Made by a program: the position numbers and the translations under genes
From: Pallidibacillus pasinlerensis
Lineage (GTDB): Bacteria; Bacillota; Bacilli; Bacillales; Caldibacillaceae
Assembly: GCF_009996845.1 (NCBI RefSeq)
Contig: NZ_JAACYS010000027.1
Span: forward strand, 1 to 33,587
Direction of reading: 5' to 3'
Length of the DNA: 33,587 nt
Notes under the pieces: model-generated
The model's database searches: none
Seen by the model: only the letters and a program-made list of their open reading frames with translations
What the model was told of the DNA's origin: nothing
Part shown: positions 1-8,579 of the stretch, one piece after another
Layout of the letters: every line of letters begins with the position of its first letter
Position numbering within the stretch: the first letter of the stretch is position 1

Positions 1-21
1 GAGGCTGCCAAAAAGTGAAAA

Positions 22-1018
22 TTACTCACTTTTTGGACAGCCCCAGTTTGCCATTTTCTTTAAGTTCATGGCAACGAAAGTAAGCATCGCCTGCATGGAC
101 AATTTTTCCAGTCCTCGTAGGGTTGTCCATCGCATGCCATGCTTCTCTTTTCCATCGGCAAAGACTCGTTCAATCGTTTCTTTGCGCTTCTCATATATGT
201 TTTTATTGATCTCTGTATGCCTTAAATGATCCGCTTCTTCCACATAATGTTCCCAAATGTGGCGATGAATGAATTTGATATGATCTTTATTTTGGGTACA
301 CTTTTCTAAGAACGGGCACGTTTTACATATTTCCGGATTAGAAGCGTACTGTCGATAACCTTCTCTTGTCGTGGTTCGGTATTCAAGAATTTGGTTGTTT
401 GGGCAGATATAACAATCATAATGTTCATCGTATACATACTCATACTTTTTAAAGAAACCGTCTTTTGTTCTTGGTCTTGTATATGGCATAACGGGACGAA
501 TCTCTTTGTCCAACAGACTTTTCGCATTCGCTGGGGTTTTGTATCCGGCATCTACGGCTACTGCAGTTGGTTTGCCTACTTTTTCGATGACTTGTTCGAG
601 TAATTGACCAAACACCTGACTATCATGAATATTCGCTCCCGTTACCTTGGTAGCTAAGACAAAGCCTTTTGCGTCACATGCGGTATGAAATGAATAGGCA
701 AACATCTTTTCCCGTTCATCTTTTACGTAATAGCCACTATCAGGATCTGTTTTACTGACCTTTATTTCCTTGGCTTCTTCCTTCTCTTTCGGGGGAAAGG
801 GCTTTTTTCCATGGTTTTCGCGGTCTTGGTTAATCTCTAACTCTAATTGCGCTTGATAGCTTTTTGTTTCTACCCGGACAATTTTCTTATCGAACTTCTT
901 TTTATTGGCGCTTGCTTTGACATGTGTTGAATAAGGCGTTTTGCAAGGCTCGAAACAAATCAAGTTCGATCTCTTTCCATGTCAACGAATTTGTGGTAAG
1001 ATGTTGTTGAATATTCAT
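22..1018 (-). pseudogene. IS1182-family transposase with internal deletion
   Basis: The C-terminal 300 or so residues read as an IS1182-type DDE transposase. They contain STHVKASANKKKF, then SYFHTACDAKG-like and AVDAGYK segments, a cysteine cluster (CYICPNN, CKTCPFLEKC) and a final ERVFADGKEKHGMR block. The natural start is the ATG at 1018 behind an AGGAGG-like ribosome site, giving MNIQQHLTTNSLTWKEIE. That frame runs only about 30 codons to roughly 925-935, where it meets the STHVKAS segment in a different frame. About 100 or more residues that normally lie between these parts are absent. The product cannot be a complete transposase. The N-terminal frame and the size of the loss are my reading against family memory. 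Confidence 0.8.
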
Positions 1019-1080
1019 AGGACTCTCTCCTCCTGTTTGGGTGTTTTGGTCAATCATTATCATAACAGGGAGAGAGTCCT
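1019..1080 (-). promoter_or_regulatory. Fold-back leader hairpin masking the transposase ribosome site
   Basis: An inverted repeat pairs aggactctctcc (1019-1030) with ggagagagtcct (1069-1080), and cctgtt/aacagg inside it extends the stem. On the minus strand the 3' arm contains the GGAGGAGAG ribosome site and ends at the ATG at 1018. Read-through transcripts from outside would fold and hide the start, a control known for several insertion sequences. Confidence 0.65.
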
Positions 1081-1105
1081 TTTTTCATGTTTCCTGCTTG
1101 GGATC

Positions 1106-1175
1106 CTACCGCGCTTCGCTTGGTGGCCCCGATGAGGGGGATTGCGAACCTACGTTCCCAACCCCCTCATCGGGG
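1106..1175 (-). other. Structured hairpin-plus-core motif, copy A
   Basis: A perfect 14-bp stem (1127-1140 with 1162-1175) is continued inside by TTG..CAA and GAAC..GTTC pairs around a CTAC loop. On the minus strand the stem is followed directly by the core CCACCAAGCGAAGCGCGG. A second copy with a completely different stem but nearly the same core lies at 10878-10947 on the plus strand. The single R/Y difference inside the core (G..C here, A..T there) keeps base pairing around a GAA loop. No T-run follows, so it is not a standard terminator. Function unknown; it could be an insertion-sequence end, a guide-type RNA scaffold or another structured RNA. Confidence 0.5.
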
Positions 1176-1235
1176 AACTTCTAAGAATTTTTCCCACAAA
1201 CATTTTACTCACACTAGGGACTTTGTCTACAAGCT

Positions 1236-1264
1236 GAAAGACCAAAATAAATTCGGTCTTTTTG
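1236..1264 (-). terminator. Rho-independent terminator of cadC-cadA
   Basis: AAAGACC (1255-1261 read on the minus strand) pairs with GGTCTTT (1237-1243) about 20 bp beyond the cadA stop. The A-rich 5' flank would also make it work in the plus direction. Confidence 0.6.
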
Positions 1265-1286
1265 TGTGTCTTCTTTAACTATTGCA

Positions 1287-3425
1287 TTATTCTTTCACTT
1301 TTAGCAATCGCATGCTGTTTAATGTTACGATTAATGTTGCTCCCATATCGGCAAATATCGCTAACCATAGCGTTAACCAACCAGGCACAATTAACAGTAA
1401 TGACAATGCCTTAATCCCTAAAGAGAAAGTAATGTTTTGCTTAATAATCGCTAAAGCTTTGCGGCTCAATTTAATCGTATATGGCAATTTACTTAAATCA
1501 TCAGACATTAAAGCAATATCGGCTGTTTCTAGGGCTGTATCGGTTCCAGCACCACCCATTGCCACACCAACGGTTGAAGCTGCAAGAGCTGGTGCATCGT
1601 TCACACCATCTCCAACCATCGCCACGCTTTGATGCTTGTCGCGAAGCTCTTTGATGAAATTCAGTTTATCTTCTGGAAGTAAATCGGCTTTAATATCGGA
1701 AACACCGACTTGTTTTCCGATGGCTTCGGCTGTTCTTTGGTTATCCCCTGTCAACATCACCGTTTTTTCAATACCGACTTGATGAAGTTTTCGAATAACC
1801 TCTTTGGATGATTCTCTTATTTCGTCTGCCACGGCAATTAACGCCAGAATTTCTTTTTCCGTCCCTAATACCATGACCGTTTTCCCTTGTATTTGAAGGG
1901 TTGTAATTTGTTCTTTTATTTCTGATTGGATGCCATTTGGAAGAAGTTCTTCAAAAAGACCTGGACTTCCGACATAATACATTGCGTTATTTACTTTGGC
2001 TTTGACCCCTTTACCTGTAATGGATTGGAATTCTTCAACCGATACATCATTAAAATTCAATCCATCTTCTTCTGCTTTTCTTATAATGGCGGAAGCAAGT
2101 GGATGTTGTGAGCCTTTTTCAATGGCTGCTGTAATGGTCATTAGTTCTTTTTCATTGCCATTATAAGTGACCACATCGGTGACGGAAGGAACACCTTTTG
2201 TTAATGTTCCTGTTTTATCAAAAGCGATGACTTTTAGAGATCCTGCTTCCTCTAAATAAATACCACCTTTAATTAACACACCGTTTTTCGCTGCATTTCC
2301 AATGGCAGTTACAATCGCAACAGGCGTGGAAATAACCAACGCACACGGACAACCAACCACTAATACAGCTAGACCTCGATAAATCCATTCGCTCCAATCA
2401 GCACCCATAAATAATGGAGGAATAACGGCTAGTAAAAGAGCAAAAATGATAATGGCTGGTGTATAGTATTTGGCAAAACGATCTACAAACGCTTGAGAAG
2501 GTGCTCGTTCTGCTTGAGCTTCTTCCACTAAATGGATGATTTTCGAAAGAGTTGTATCTTCCACTCGTTTTGTCACTTTTACTTCCAATAACCCTTCTTC
2601 ATTCAATGTTCCTGCAAAGACTTCATCACCGACTGTTTTGGTTACTGGAACACTTTCTCCCGTAATGGCAGCCTGATTTAATGTAGATGTACCCTTGATG
2701 ACGATTCCATCCATCGCTAATTTCTGACCAGGCTTTACGATCATAATATCTCCGACTTGAATATCGTCAACAGGGACCATCATTTCTTCATTTCCTCGAC
2801 GAATTAATGCTTCTTTTGGAGCAATATCCATCAACGATTCAATGGATTGACGAGCTTTATCCATGGAATAACGCTCTAAGGCTTCGCTAATGGCGAATAG
2901 AATAACAACCGTTGCACCTTCTCCCCATTCACCAATCGCTGCAGCTCCTAAAATCGCCACTGTCATCAGCGTATTCATATCAAAATTCAATCGAACTAGG
3001 TTTTTGAAACCTTTTATAAATAACGAATATCCACCGATTAAAATTGCTGCAGCATATCCAATTGTCGCAAAGATATGCTCTTCTCCGTATTGCTTCCCTA
3101 AAAACCAACTGATCACAAGCAAAACGGCGGAAATATACACTTTAATGTTCTCTTTTTGCTTCCAAAAAGGTTCACGCTTGACTGCTTTTTCTTTATCTTC
3201 CCGAACCTTTAAGTTTTCAAAAGCTCCTGCTTTTTCTAATTCTTCGATGGTTGTTGTACCCAAAACGGTAATTTTAGATGCTCCAAAGTTTACTTTAGCA
3301 TCTTGAACACCTGGCAATGATTTTACATTATTTTCAAATTTTGCCGCACAGTTTGCACAAGTAAATCCTTGAACACGGTAGGTTTTCGCTTCTGATTTAG
3401 ATAATTTTGCTTGTTGTTCAGACAC
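1287..3425 (-). CDS. cadA: Cadmium/zinc-exporting P1B-type ATPase CadA
   Basis: This 712-residue membrane pump uses ATP to export Cd2+, Zn2+ and probably Pb2+. An N-terminal heavy-metal domain carries the CxxC site FTCANC (C23, C26). Transmembrane helices follow from about residue 95, then the TGES actuator loop (255-258), the membrane metal site CPC (359-361), the phosphorylated aspartate D403 in DKTGTLT, the HP pair (441-442), the GDGVND hinge (605-610) and an aspartate in the last helix pair (D693), typical of the Zn/Cd class. All catalytic residues are present and the length is normal. It overlaps cadC by 8 bp, so the two are cotranscribed and probably translationally coupled, under the CadC operators at 3803-3868. 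Orientation and content match plasmid and chromosomal cad operons of Firmicutes. Confidence 0.95.
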   Translation of the reverse strand: MSEQQAKLSKSEAKTYRVQGFTCANCAAKFENNVKSLPGVQDAKVNFGASKITVLGTTTIEELEKAGAFENLKVREDKEKAVKREPFWKQKENIKVYISAVLLVISWFLGKQYGEEHIFATIGYAAAILIGGYSLFIKGFKNLVRLNFDMNTLMTVAILGAAAIGEWGEGATVVILFAISEALERYSMDKARQSIESLMDIAPKEALIRRGNEEMMVPVDDIQVGDIMIVKPGQKLAMDGIVIKGTSTLNQAAITGESVPVTKTVGDEVFAGTLNEEGLLEVKVTKRVEDTTLSKIIHLVEEAQAERAPSQAFVDRFAKYYTPAIIIFALLLAVIPPLFMGADWSEWIYRGLAVLVVGCPCALVISTPVAIVTAIGNAAKNGVLIKGGIYLEEAGSLKVIAFDKTGTLTKGVPSVTDVVTYNGNEKELMTITAAIEKGSQHPLASAIIRKAEEDGLNFNDVSVEEFQSITGKGVKAKVNNAMYYVGSPGLFEELLPNGIQSEIKEQITTLQIQGKTVMVLGTEKEILALIAVADEIRESSKEVIRKLHQVGIEKTVMLTGDNQRTAEAIGKQVGVSDIKADLLPEDKLNFIKELRDKHQSVAMVGDGVNDAPALAASTVGVAMGGAGTDTALETADIALMSDDLSKLPYTIKLSRKALAIIKQNITFSLGIKALSLLLIVPGWLTLWLAIFADMGATLIVTLNSMRLLKVKE

Positions 3426-3786
3426 GGACTTTCACCTCTTTATCATGTGCTAACGCAATCATGATTAACTGCTTAATATGGTCATCATCCAGCGAATAAA
3501 ATGCTAGCTTTCCTTCTTTTCGATACTTTACAATCCCTTGTTTATAAAGGGTCCGTAAATGATGGGAAGTGGTTGCAACAGAAGCCCCAATGATATTGGC
3601 AATATCACATACACATAACTCTTCATCTTGGCAAAGTGAATAGGCAATTTTTGCCCTATTTTCATCTGCCAGTGCTTTAAACAACAGGACAACACTAGAT
3701 ATATCTTCTTTTTGCAATTCACCATGTATTCGATTGACTTTTTCTTCGTCATAACAATAAATTTCACATGTATCTTTCTTACTCAT
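3418..3786 (-). CDS. cadC: CadC, ArsR-family metal-responsive repressor
   Basis: This 122-residue winged-helix repressor releases DNA when it binds Cd, Pb or Zn. The four metal-sensing cysteines of the CadC subgroup are visible: C7 and C11 in the N-terminal arm and C58 and C60 in ELCVC. The second metal site is also present: D101/D102, H103, H114 and E117. The recognition helix is the [11 protein letters not shown] segment (about 70-80). The start at 3786 follows the purine-rich GAAAGGGGGAT sequence. It is the first gene of the cadC-cadA operon and should repress its own promoter. Confidence 0.95.
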   Translation of the reverse strand: MSKKDTCEIYCYDEEKVNRIHGELQKEDISSVVLLFKALADENRAKIAYSLCQDEELCVCDIANIIGASVATTSHHLRTLYKQGIVKYRKEGKLAFYSLDDDHIKQLIMIALAHDKEVKVRV

Positions 3787-3802
3787 TCATTATCCCCCTT
3801 TC

Positions 3803-3868
3803 ATATTCAAATTTCCGTTTGAATATATTATACCTCATTTCTTTTATTATTCAAATATTTATTTGAAT
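3803..3868 (-). promoter_or_regulatory. cad promoter with two CadC-type operators
   Basis: Operator 1 (3803-3826) is atattcaaa-N6-tttgaatat. Operator 2 (3849-3868) is attcaaat-N4-atttgaat. The latter closely resembles the known cad operator of the pI258 type. A minus-strand -10 box TATAAT lies at 3827-3832 and a TTGAAT -35 box at 3849-3854, 16 bp apart. Operator 2 therefore covers the -35 and operator 1 abuts the -10 and start region. Centres are 44 bp apart, about four helical turns. Confidence 0.85.
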
Positions 3869-3939
3869 GAAAAACAAAAAAAAGAATGGAATTTAAAAAA
3901 ATCAACCCAATATTTACCGTGCGATTCATTTAATTAGCT

Positions 3940-4335
3940 ACATCAAAAAATTCTGGGTCTTCACCATTTTCTGTGATTTCTACTCAATCCTAGAAACATG
4001 TTAGCTGGATGAAATAGGTTCATCAGTCAGGATCCTTCTTCCGCATACAGACCAACGATCATACCGATAGCGGAAGAAGGGAGCGCTTAAGCAGCCTGAC
4101 TGCCTGTAGTGTTCCCTGTACACTCCAGAAATACACGCAAACGAAACCGTTCTAGATTTCGATAGCCATAAGCCCGGCGTTTGATGTTTTTGATCTTGTG
4201 ATTCGTCCCCTCGATCCGGGCATTTGTATATGGGCACAAAAAGTAGGAAAGAATAGGCTCCTTCCACCTTTCAAGCGTGTTGGCTGCTTCCTGAAAAGAA
4301 GCAAAAGGGCTCTGTTTGGCTAACTCATAACAACA
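3940..4335 (-). mobile_element. ISL3-family element, 3' remnant
   Basis: This is the tail of an ISL3-type element. It holds the last 80 or so transposase codons (4087-4329) and a downstream tail with a hairpin (ccttcttccgc at 4032-4042 with gcggaagaagg at 4070-4080). The 5' two thirds of the element are missing. Similarity stops near 4330, where unrelated sequence starts. No second element end was found. Confidence 0.65.
4087..4329 (-). pseudogene. ISL3 transposase, C-terminal fragment
   Basis: The translated segment contains YELAKQSPFASFQEAA, then LERWKEPILSYFLCPYTNAR and IEGTNHKIKNIKRRAYGYRN, ending FRLRVFLECTG. This is the conserved end of the ISL3 DDE domain, including the glutamate in NARIEGTN that acts as the last catalytic acid. 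An open frame continues upstream to 4404 but the residues before Y (4329) do not look like the family. It is an inactive relic. Confidence 0.75.
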
Positions 4336-4376
4336 GTGCCTGGCACCGTTCGCTAATGAGCATCCGCTAGTAAGAG

Positions 4377-4417
4377 AAAAACCGCAGTGCTGCCAATGAG
4401 GCAACGCTGCGGTTTTT
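4377..4417. terminator. Bidirectional terminator-like hairpin
   Basis: AAAAACCGCAG (4377-4387) pairs with CTGCGGTTTTT (4407-4417), with an inner tgcc/ggca stem. T-runs follow in both directions, best on the plus strand (TTTTTATTTT). No intact gene ends immediately upstream on either side, so it may be inherited from a lost gene. Confidence 0.6.
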
Positions 4418-4564
4418 ATTTTAATACTTCTTCTCGATGGTTTAATTCAGGACGTATTTGAACAGCGAATCGATTTTCTGATCGCTCTCCAATCACCTGT
4501 GCAACATCATTGACGTGGGACAAAGAGGGACACAACATAGTTGAACAGCACCCGACACCGTTCG

Positions 4565-5470
4565 CTAATCTCCCAACCGTTCCCGTACTTCCTCCTCTGT
4601 CATGTCGAGAATATGGGCAACGTCTGTTATACTCATTCCTTTTTCGACCATTTTTCGAATCGTTTCATTTTTCCCTTCTTCTCGACCTTGTTTCAACCCT
4701 TCTTGTCTTCCTTCTTCCCGACTGCCGCGAATGTTTGAGAGTTGATCAAGGAGCCATTTCAGCCGCATTTCGTACGCGTAACGGTTTTCGGGGTCGACGC
4801 TTAAGTTTTGCCATTCTTCTAGCGCTTCTAAAATGTCTTGTTCTGTCATGGCTATTCCCTCCAATTCACGAAACATCTCTTCATCCATTTTTTTCGTTCG
4901 TCCATCGACAGCCGACAACATCGTTAGCCATGGCCATTCCGGTGACTGTTTCACTTCTCTCCGATATTTCTTCCATTTTACCATAAATTGTGACAAGTCG
5001 AGTACATGAAATTCAAGGTGATGGCTCCAAAGAAACTGTTCTTCGTCTTCACGAATGTGAAAAACGGTATGGAAGCGATCTGTTTCATGTGGGAAAAGGG
5101 GATAATTTAAGATGGCGATCATAATCGTTGGAGGGAGGATGTCGTACCGTTCTCCTTTCGATAGTGAAGATGAAAACAACTTTGCCCAGTAATACAATAG
5201 CCGTTCGGGCATACCGTATTGTGGGATGATTTGAATTTCAACGTGAATGCGCTCGCCGCGGTTTGTGCGAACGATGACATCTAACCGTCCAGTCTTACCG
5301 TCTTCTGTTTCTTTCGTTAGTTCGGTGTTTTCAAACTGTACGTCGATGATGCGATCATCTCCAGTCCGATGTAGCAACGCATTTAAAAACGCCATCGTGA
5401 TTGACTTTCTACTTGGGTGGCCGAACAGTTGTTTAAACATAAAATCCATTTTTAAATCGAGGTATTGCAT
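4565..5470 (-). CDS. Rpn-family PD-(D/E)XK nuclease / putative transposase
   Basis: The 301-residue product belongs to the Rpn/PDDEXK_2 family of recombination-promoting nucleases. From the chosen start the N-terminus is MQYLDLKMDFMFKQLFGHP, typical of the family. The nuclease core shows D64 in GRLDVIV and the E-x-Q pair in HVEIQI (E78, Q80). A C-terminal EEGRQEGLKQGREEGKNETI segment is the charged repeat found in these proteins, followed by a short predicted helix-turn-helix-like end (SITDVAHILDMTEEEVRERL). An upstream frame reaches 5536, but AAAGG lies just upstream of 5470, so this start is preferred. It appears intact among degenerate neighbours. Family members cleave DNA in vitro and are multi-copy and mobile in many genomes; the function here is unproven. 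Confidence 0.85.
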   Translation of the reverse strand: MQYLDLKMDFMFKQLFGHPSRKSITMAFLNALLHRTGDDRIIDVQFENTELTKETEDGKTGRLDVIVRTNRGERIHVEIQIIPQYGMPERLLYYWAKLFSSSLSKGERYDILPPTIMIAILNYPLFPHETDRFHTVFHIREDEEQFLWSHHLEFHVLDLSQFMVKWKKYRREVKQSPEWPWLTMLSAVDGRTKKMDEEMFRELEGIAMTEQDILEALEEWQNLSVDPENRYAYEMRLKWLLDQLSNIRGSREEGRQEGLKQGREEGKNETIRKMVEKGMSITDVAHILDMTEEEVRERLGD

Positions 5471-6138
5471 ACAAATCATCCTTTCGTAGAATATAAGGGA
5501 CAATTTGATTAAAATCGGGAAATAAGGGAAATGCAAAAGTAGAAAATTGAATTTTGCGGAAAATTTTTATGACAAATGGGGTAAAAAAGTGGGAGGATGA
5601 ACCGTTTTTTAGGTTGAAAATTTAATTTTTGAAGGGAGAGAGTGATTAAAAGATAAAACAAATCCCAACTGTTTAAATTCAGCCCACTTGATCATGTGAC
5701 TGAATAGTTACAAAGCGTTTATTCTTCGCTGGACCATATCTTTGGAAACGAATAAAACGGAAAAGAGAAAAAGTTTTGATTAAAGTCTCAGATGACTAGA
5801 TATCATCCACATCCATTTCAGGGGAAAGCCATTGTCGCTTTGCCTTTTTTCTTTTTAATCAAAGAAAAGGAAGACAAAAGAAAAGCCCTACAGAGATTTC
5901 TCTCCGCAGAGCTTTTCGACATACTTCGGGCGGTGACAGGCACCGATCCACGGGTATAAACTAATTGTGTTAAAGTACCTCTTGTGCAAGTTTTGTGCAG
6001 ATTTTTCTTCGTTGTGTAGTATGTGGGTTCCTAAGTTAAGTCCGTATAATTGCGTAAAAAGGGAATAGAAAAAGAACCACATTGCTTCCCCTTTGGCCAA
6101 ATAAACAGTGAATCCCAAACATAAGGAGGAATGCAACG
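5471..6138. other. Intergenic stretch with mobile-element debris
   Basis: No intact gene is visible. The stretch contains a solo IS66-type end (5675-5713), an AAAAGC/GCTTTT hairpin near 5881-5919, a GGTGACAGGCACC sequence near 5933-5945, and the leader of the IS256-type remnant with AAGGAGGA at 6123-6130. A 130-codon open frame on the minus strand (5888-6280) runs antisense to that remnant and is not believed to be a gene. Confidence 0.5.
5675..5713 (-). repeat. Solo end of an IS66/ISBst12-type element
   Basis: On the minus strand the segment begins GTAACTATTCAG and closes with GCTGAAT. It matches the transposase-side end of the element at 9509-9547, including the subterminal inverted repeat (attcag/ctgaat) that forms a small hairpin. 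No transposase codons follow here. Confidence 0.65.
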
Positions 6139-6297
6139 ATGGCTCAATTTCCCGTAAATGATGAACTTTTGCACAGGTTATTGCCGAAAGATCAAGGATT
6201 GACTTAGCTGCTCGAACAAATTCTGAATCAAATCCTCGAAGAAGGGTTTGAAGACGCCACGGCTGTCCTAGACTTTCCACCGTTTACCGCTTTTTGA
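6139..6297 (+). pseudogene. Gutted IS256-type transposase gene
   Basis: Behind a good AAGGAGGA site, ATG 6139 opens MAQFPVNDELLHRLLPKDQG, the start of an IS256-like transposase. An in-frame TAG stands at 6205-6207. The frame then continues LLEQILNQILEEGFEDATAV to a TGA at 6295. The LLEQILNQIL part is the normal continuation, while EEGFEDATAV resembles a block that normally lies some 200 residues further on. So most of the gene has been removed by an in-frame deletion. Recognition of the two blocks is from family memory. Confidence 0.6.
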
Positions 6298-6382
6298 TTA
6301 TCTGATTTCTTTATATTATTAAACTATTTATTAAAAAAAACCGATAATAATAATGAATACTATTTTAGGAGGGAAGTATGAA

Positions 6383-7612
6383 ATGAATTCATTTTTTGGA
6401 AAATCAGGTAAGGTATTGTTGCTGGTTTTCACTCTAATTTTCACTTTGGTGACGATTGGAGTGCAGAAAAGCTATGCGAATGAATTACTTAGAACCAAGC
6501 CAAACATGAATTCTATCATTGAACTCCAAAAAAGTCTGGAGTTTACCGAAGAATCATTAGCGGTAGACATTGATAAAGCGAAAATAGAAACAGAAATAAA
6601 AATCAACGAAGATGAAGCTATAAAAATCGAAAGCGATAATAAATTCAAACCTCAATCCCAATATGGTGTAGGCGGATTAATCTTAAATACGCAGGATTCC
6701 TTAACAGAAGAGGACCCGATGGATTTATTTTTCTTTAGTCCGACTTCCGATAAAATTTTAGTTTCTATATAAGATAAAGAATTGCCGATTTTTCGTTTCG
6801 GTTTTCATCTAAATACAAGCTGATATGATATAACGTGGCGAGTGATCAGCTGGATGTAAAACAAAATTTCAACTTATATAGAATATTATCTGGGAACGAA
6901 GATTATATATTGCAACTTTATGTTGTAGATTATGAAAATGGACTAGCGTATCCAACTGAATTTACTACTTCACCGGGAAAACTAATGCTAATCAATATAC
7001 CGGCAGGTGATTATGCTTTAGGTGTGTTATCAAAAGGAACTTTAGGAGATTCATACACCATTCAAATGAATGCTTCCAATCCTGCTAATTTTAATGAAGC
7101 CTTATATATTTCACAAGATCTCACAAAATTCGTTGCAAAATATAGTGATGGTTCTTTGTATTCAAACGGCCAATATGTGTTGAATGTAAACGGAATTAAC
7201 AACGAACATCTTAATTGGGAAAGAAAATATTATTTTTCATACAATGGGGGATATTCACAAAGAACACATTCCCTATCGGATATAAAAATATCTTCCATTT
7301 CAAGCCGTTTTCTTACTCTTCCAATTATGCAAGTTCTGATTTTGCATTATGGTATATCTAGATGTGGGGACGCTTTTCACATACCATGAATCGCAATATC
7401 AATCTGGTCCAAACCCATACTACTACAGTTCATTTGTCGATACTTTAGGTAAAAATACACCACGTAGACTGGAAGCTGACGATTTTAACTATGGCGATCA
7501 CATCTTAATCGTCGATTTAACAACCGGGAAATCAATCGACTTCTTCAGTGTGTTGAATTTTTACTATGCAAGTGGTGTAGAACCATTACCTTCTGTTGAT
7601 TATTTAGAATAG
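6383..7612 (+). pseudogene. Broken gene for a secreted protein of unknown function
   Basis: The start at 6383 follows AGGAGGG (6367-6373). The first 30 or so residues form a signal peptide (positively charged start, LLLVFTLIFTLVTIGV core, likely cut after SYA). The reading frame is broken several times. There are stops at 6770 and 6821, a change to another frame near 6833 (resuming VASDQLDVKQNFNLYRILSG), and a return near 7330-7350 (resuming YLDVGTLFTYHESQYQSG). The three parts read as one continuous product of about 410 residues ending FYYASGVEPLPSVDYLE. The middle part looks like a beta-rich carbohydrate- or prepeptidase-like secreted domain (LQLYVVDYENG, IPAGDYALGVLSKG), but I cannot assign a family. 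The intact gene at 7627 follows by 14 bp and was probably its operon partner. Confidence 0.7.
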
Positions 7613-7626
7613 GAGGGGATGACCTC

Positions 7627-8568
7627 ATGAAAATTGATCTTGGATATATCGGAGCGATGGTCGCTCGAAATGATGCCAGAATGCCATCCATACATGAAAT
7701 CAAAAATCCATTAGCTGGAAAGCAAGTAGAAGTCATCAGAAATGGAGAGGCTTATAAAATCACCCTTTCGGATGAAATCAAACAGGTTCAAGGTCTGATG
7801 AGCATGACGGTAGAAGAGTTTTTTTTAAAAGATATTAACGTACAAAACGCAGACCCTTCCGATATTTTTTCTTATCGGCCACAGGATCAATGGCTCGTTT
7901 TCAGTCAATATTTACATGAGTCCAAATACTTTGATTCACTAAGCGATGAAGAATTGAAGAAAGTGGAATCCGTCTTACAACATATTACGGATGGAATGGA
8001 TAGTTTAGCGAAATATGCAGGGATTAACCTTTTTGGAATAAAGAAGCAACAGCTTAACTCTTATGAAGCACATCTTGAACTTGCTTCTTCGACAGCTGCG
8101 CTTCAACACTTCAGTGATACGTTTTTAAGTGGCGACGTAAAAACTGGATTTGATCAACTGATTCAAGATTATGTTCGTCACAATACGAAAAAAGTGATGG
8201 ATTATCAATCCGTAGAGGAAAGATTCTATGCAGCACGAGCCAAAATAAAACCGCTGAATGCTCCTCTGACATACGAACAATCACGTCATTTATCTATGAC
8301 AAACAAACTAGGAAAAACCATTTATACACACGAAGAAATTGAATCGGTAATCAAAAATTATCAAGAAATGTTTAAGGACATTAAAAACGAAGAAGATTTG
8401 TCCTCTGTGCTATTAAAAGCGAAAGAACAACTTCTTGCATTTGTAACGAAAGGTATCTCACCAAAGGATGCGGATTACCAATTGGCAAAAGATTTTGTTA
8501 CACAGCGTTCCAATGATACATTCAAGCGAATCGAGAATTACTGGCATATGTTATTGAAAGAAAAATAA
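7627..8568 (+). CDS. Unrecognised 313-residue soluble protein
   Basis: I do not recognise this protein. It has no signal peptide or membrane segment. It is rich in charged and amphipathic helices (for example EELKKVESVLQHITDGMDSL and KNYQEMFKDIKNEEDLSSVL) and begins MKIDLGYIGAMVARNDARMP. No metal-binding or nucleotide-binding motif is visible and there is no cysteine. The start follows AGGAGGGGATG at an ordinary distance. It is 14 bp behind the broken secreted-protein gene, in the same direction, and is followed by a hairpin terminator at 8580-8634. The frame is intact with normal codon use, although every neighbour is damaged. Confidence 0.75.
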   Translation: MKIDLGYIGAMVARNDARMPSIHEIKNPLAGKQVEVIRNGEAYKITLSDEIKQVQGLMSMTVEEFFLKDINVQNADPSDIFSYRPQDQWLVFSQYLHESKYFDSLSDEELKKVESVLQHITDGMDSLAKYAGINLFGIKKQQLNSYEAHLELASSTAALQHFSDTFLSGDVKTGFDQLIQDYVRHNTKKVMDYQSVEERFYAARAKIKPLNAPLTYEQSRHLSMTNKLGKTIYTHEEIESVIKNYQEMFKDIKNEEDLSSVLLKAKEQLLAFVTKGISPKDADYQLAKDFVTQRSNDTFKRIENYWHMLLKEK

Positions 8569-8579
8569 TTGTGTTCATT

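Larger units (their letters stand above)
1..1080 (-). mobile_element. IS1182-type insertion sequence, internally deleted
   Basis: The stretch carries a transposase remnant on the minus strand. It is bounded on one side by a hairpin containing ggggctgtccaaaaagt (28-44 on the minus strand) and on the other by a leader hairpin at 1019-1080. A normal IS1182-family element is about 1.5 kb or more, so this copy is short because part of the transposase gene is missing. Exact element ends and target duplications could not be identified, and the left boundary may lie outside the window. Confidence 0.7.

Noticed and set aside
4510..4986. 158-codon open frame on the plus strand
   Set aside because: It lies opposite the Rpn-type nuclease gene, whose motifs are clear, and is a shadow of it.
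5888..6280. 130-codon open frame on the minus strand
   Set aside because: It runs antisense to the IS256-type remnant, has no ribosome site and no protein-like pattern.
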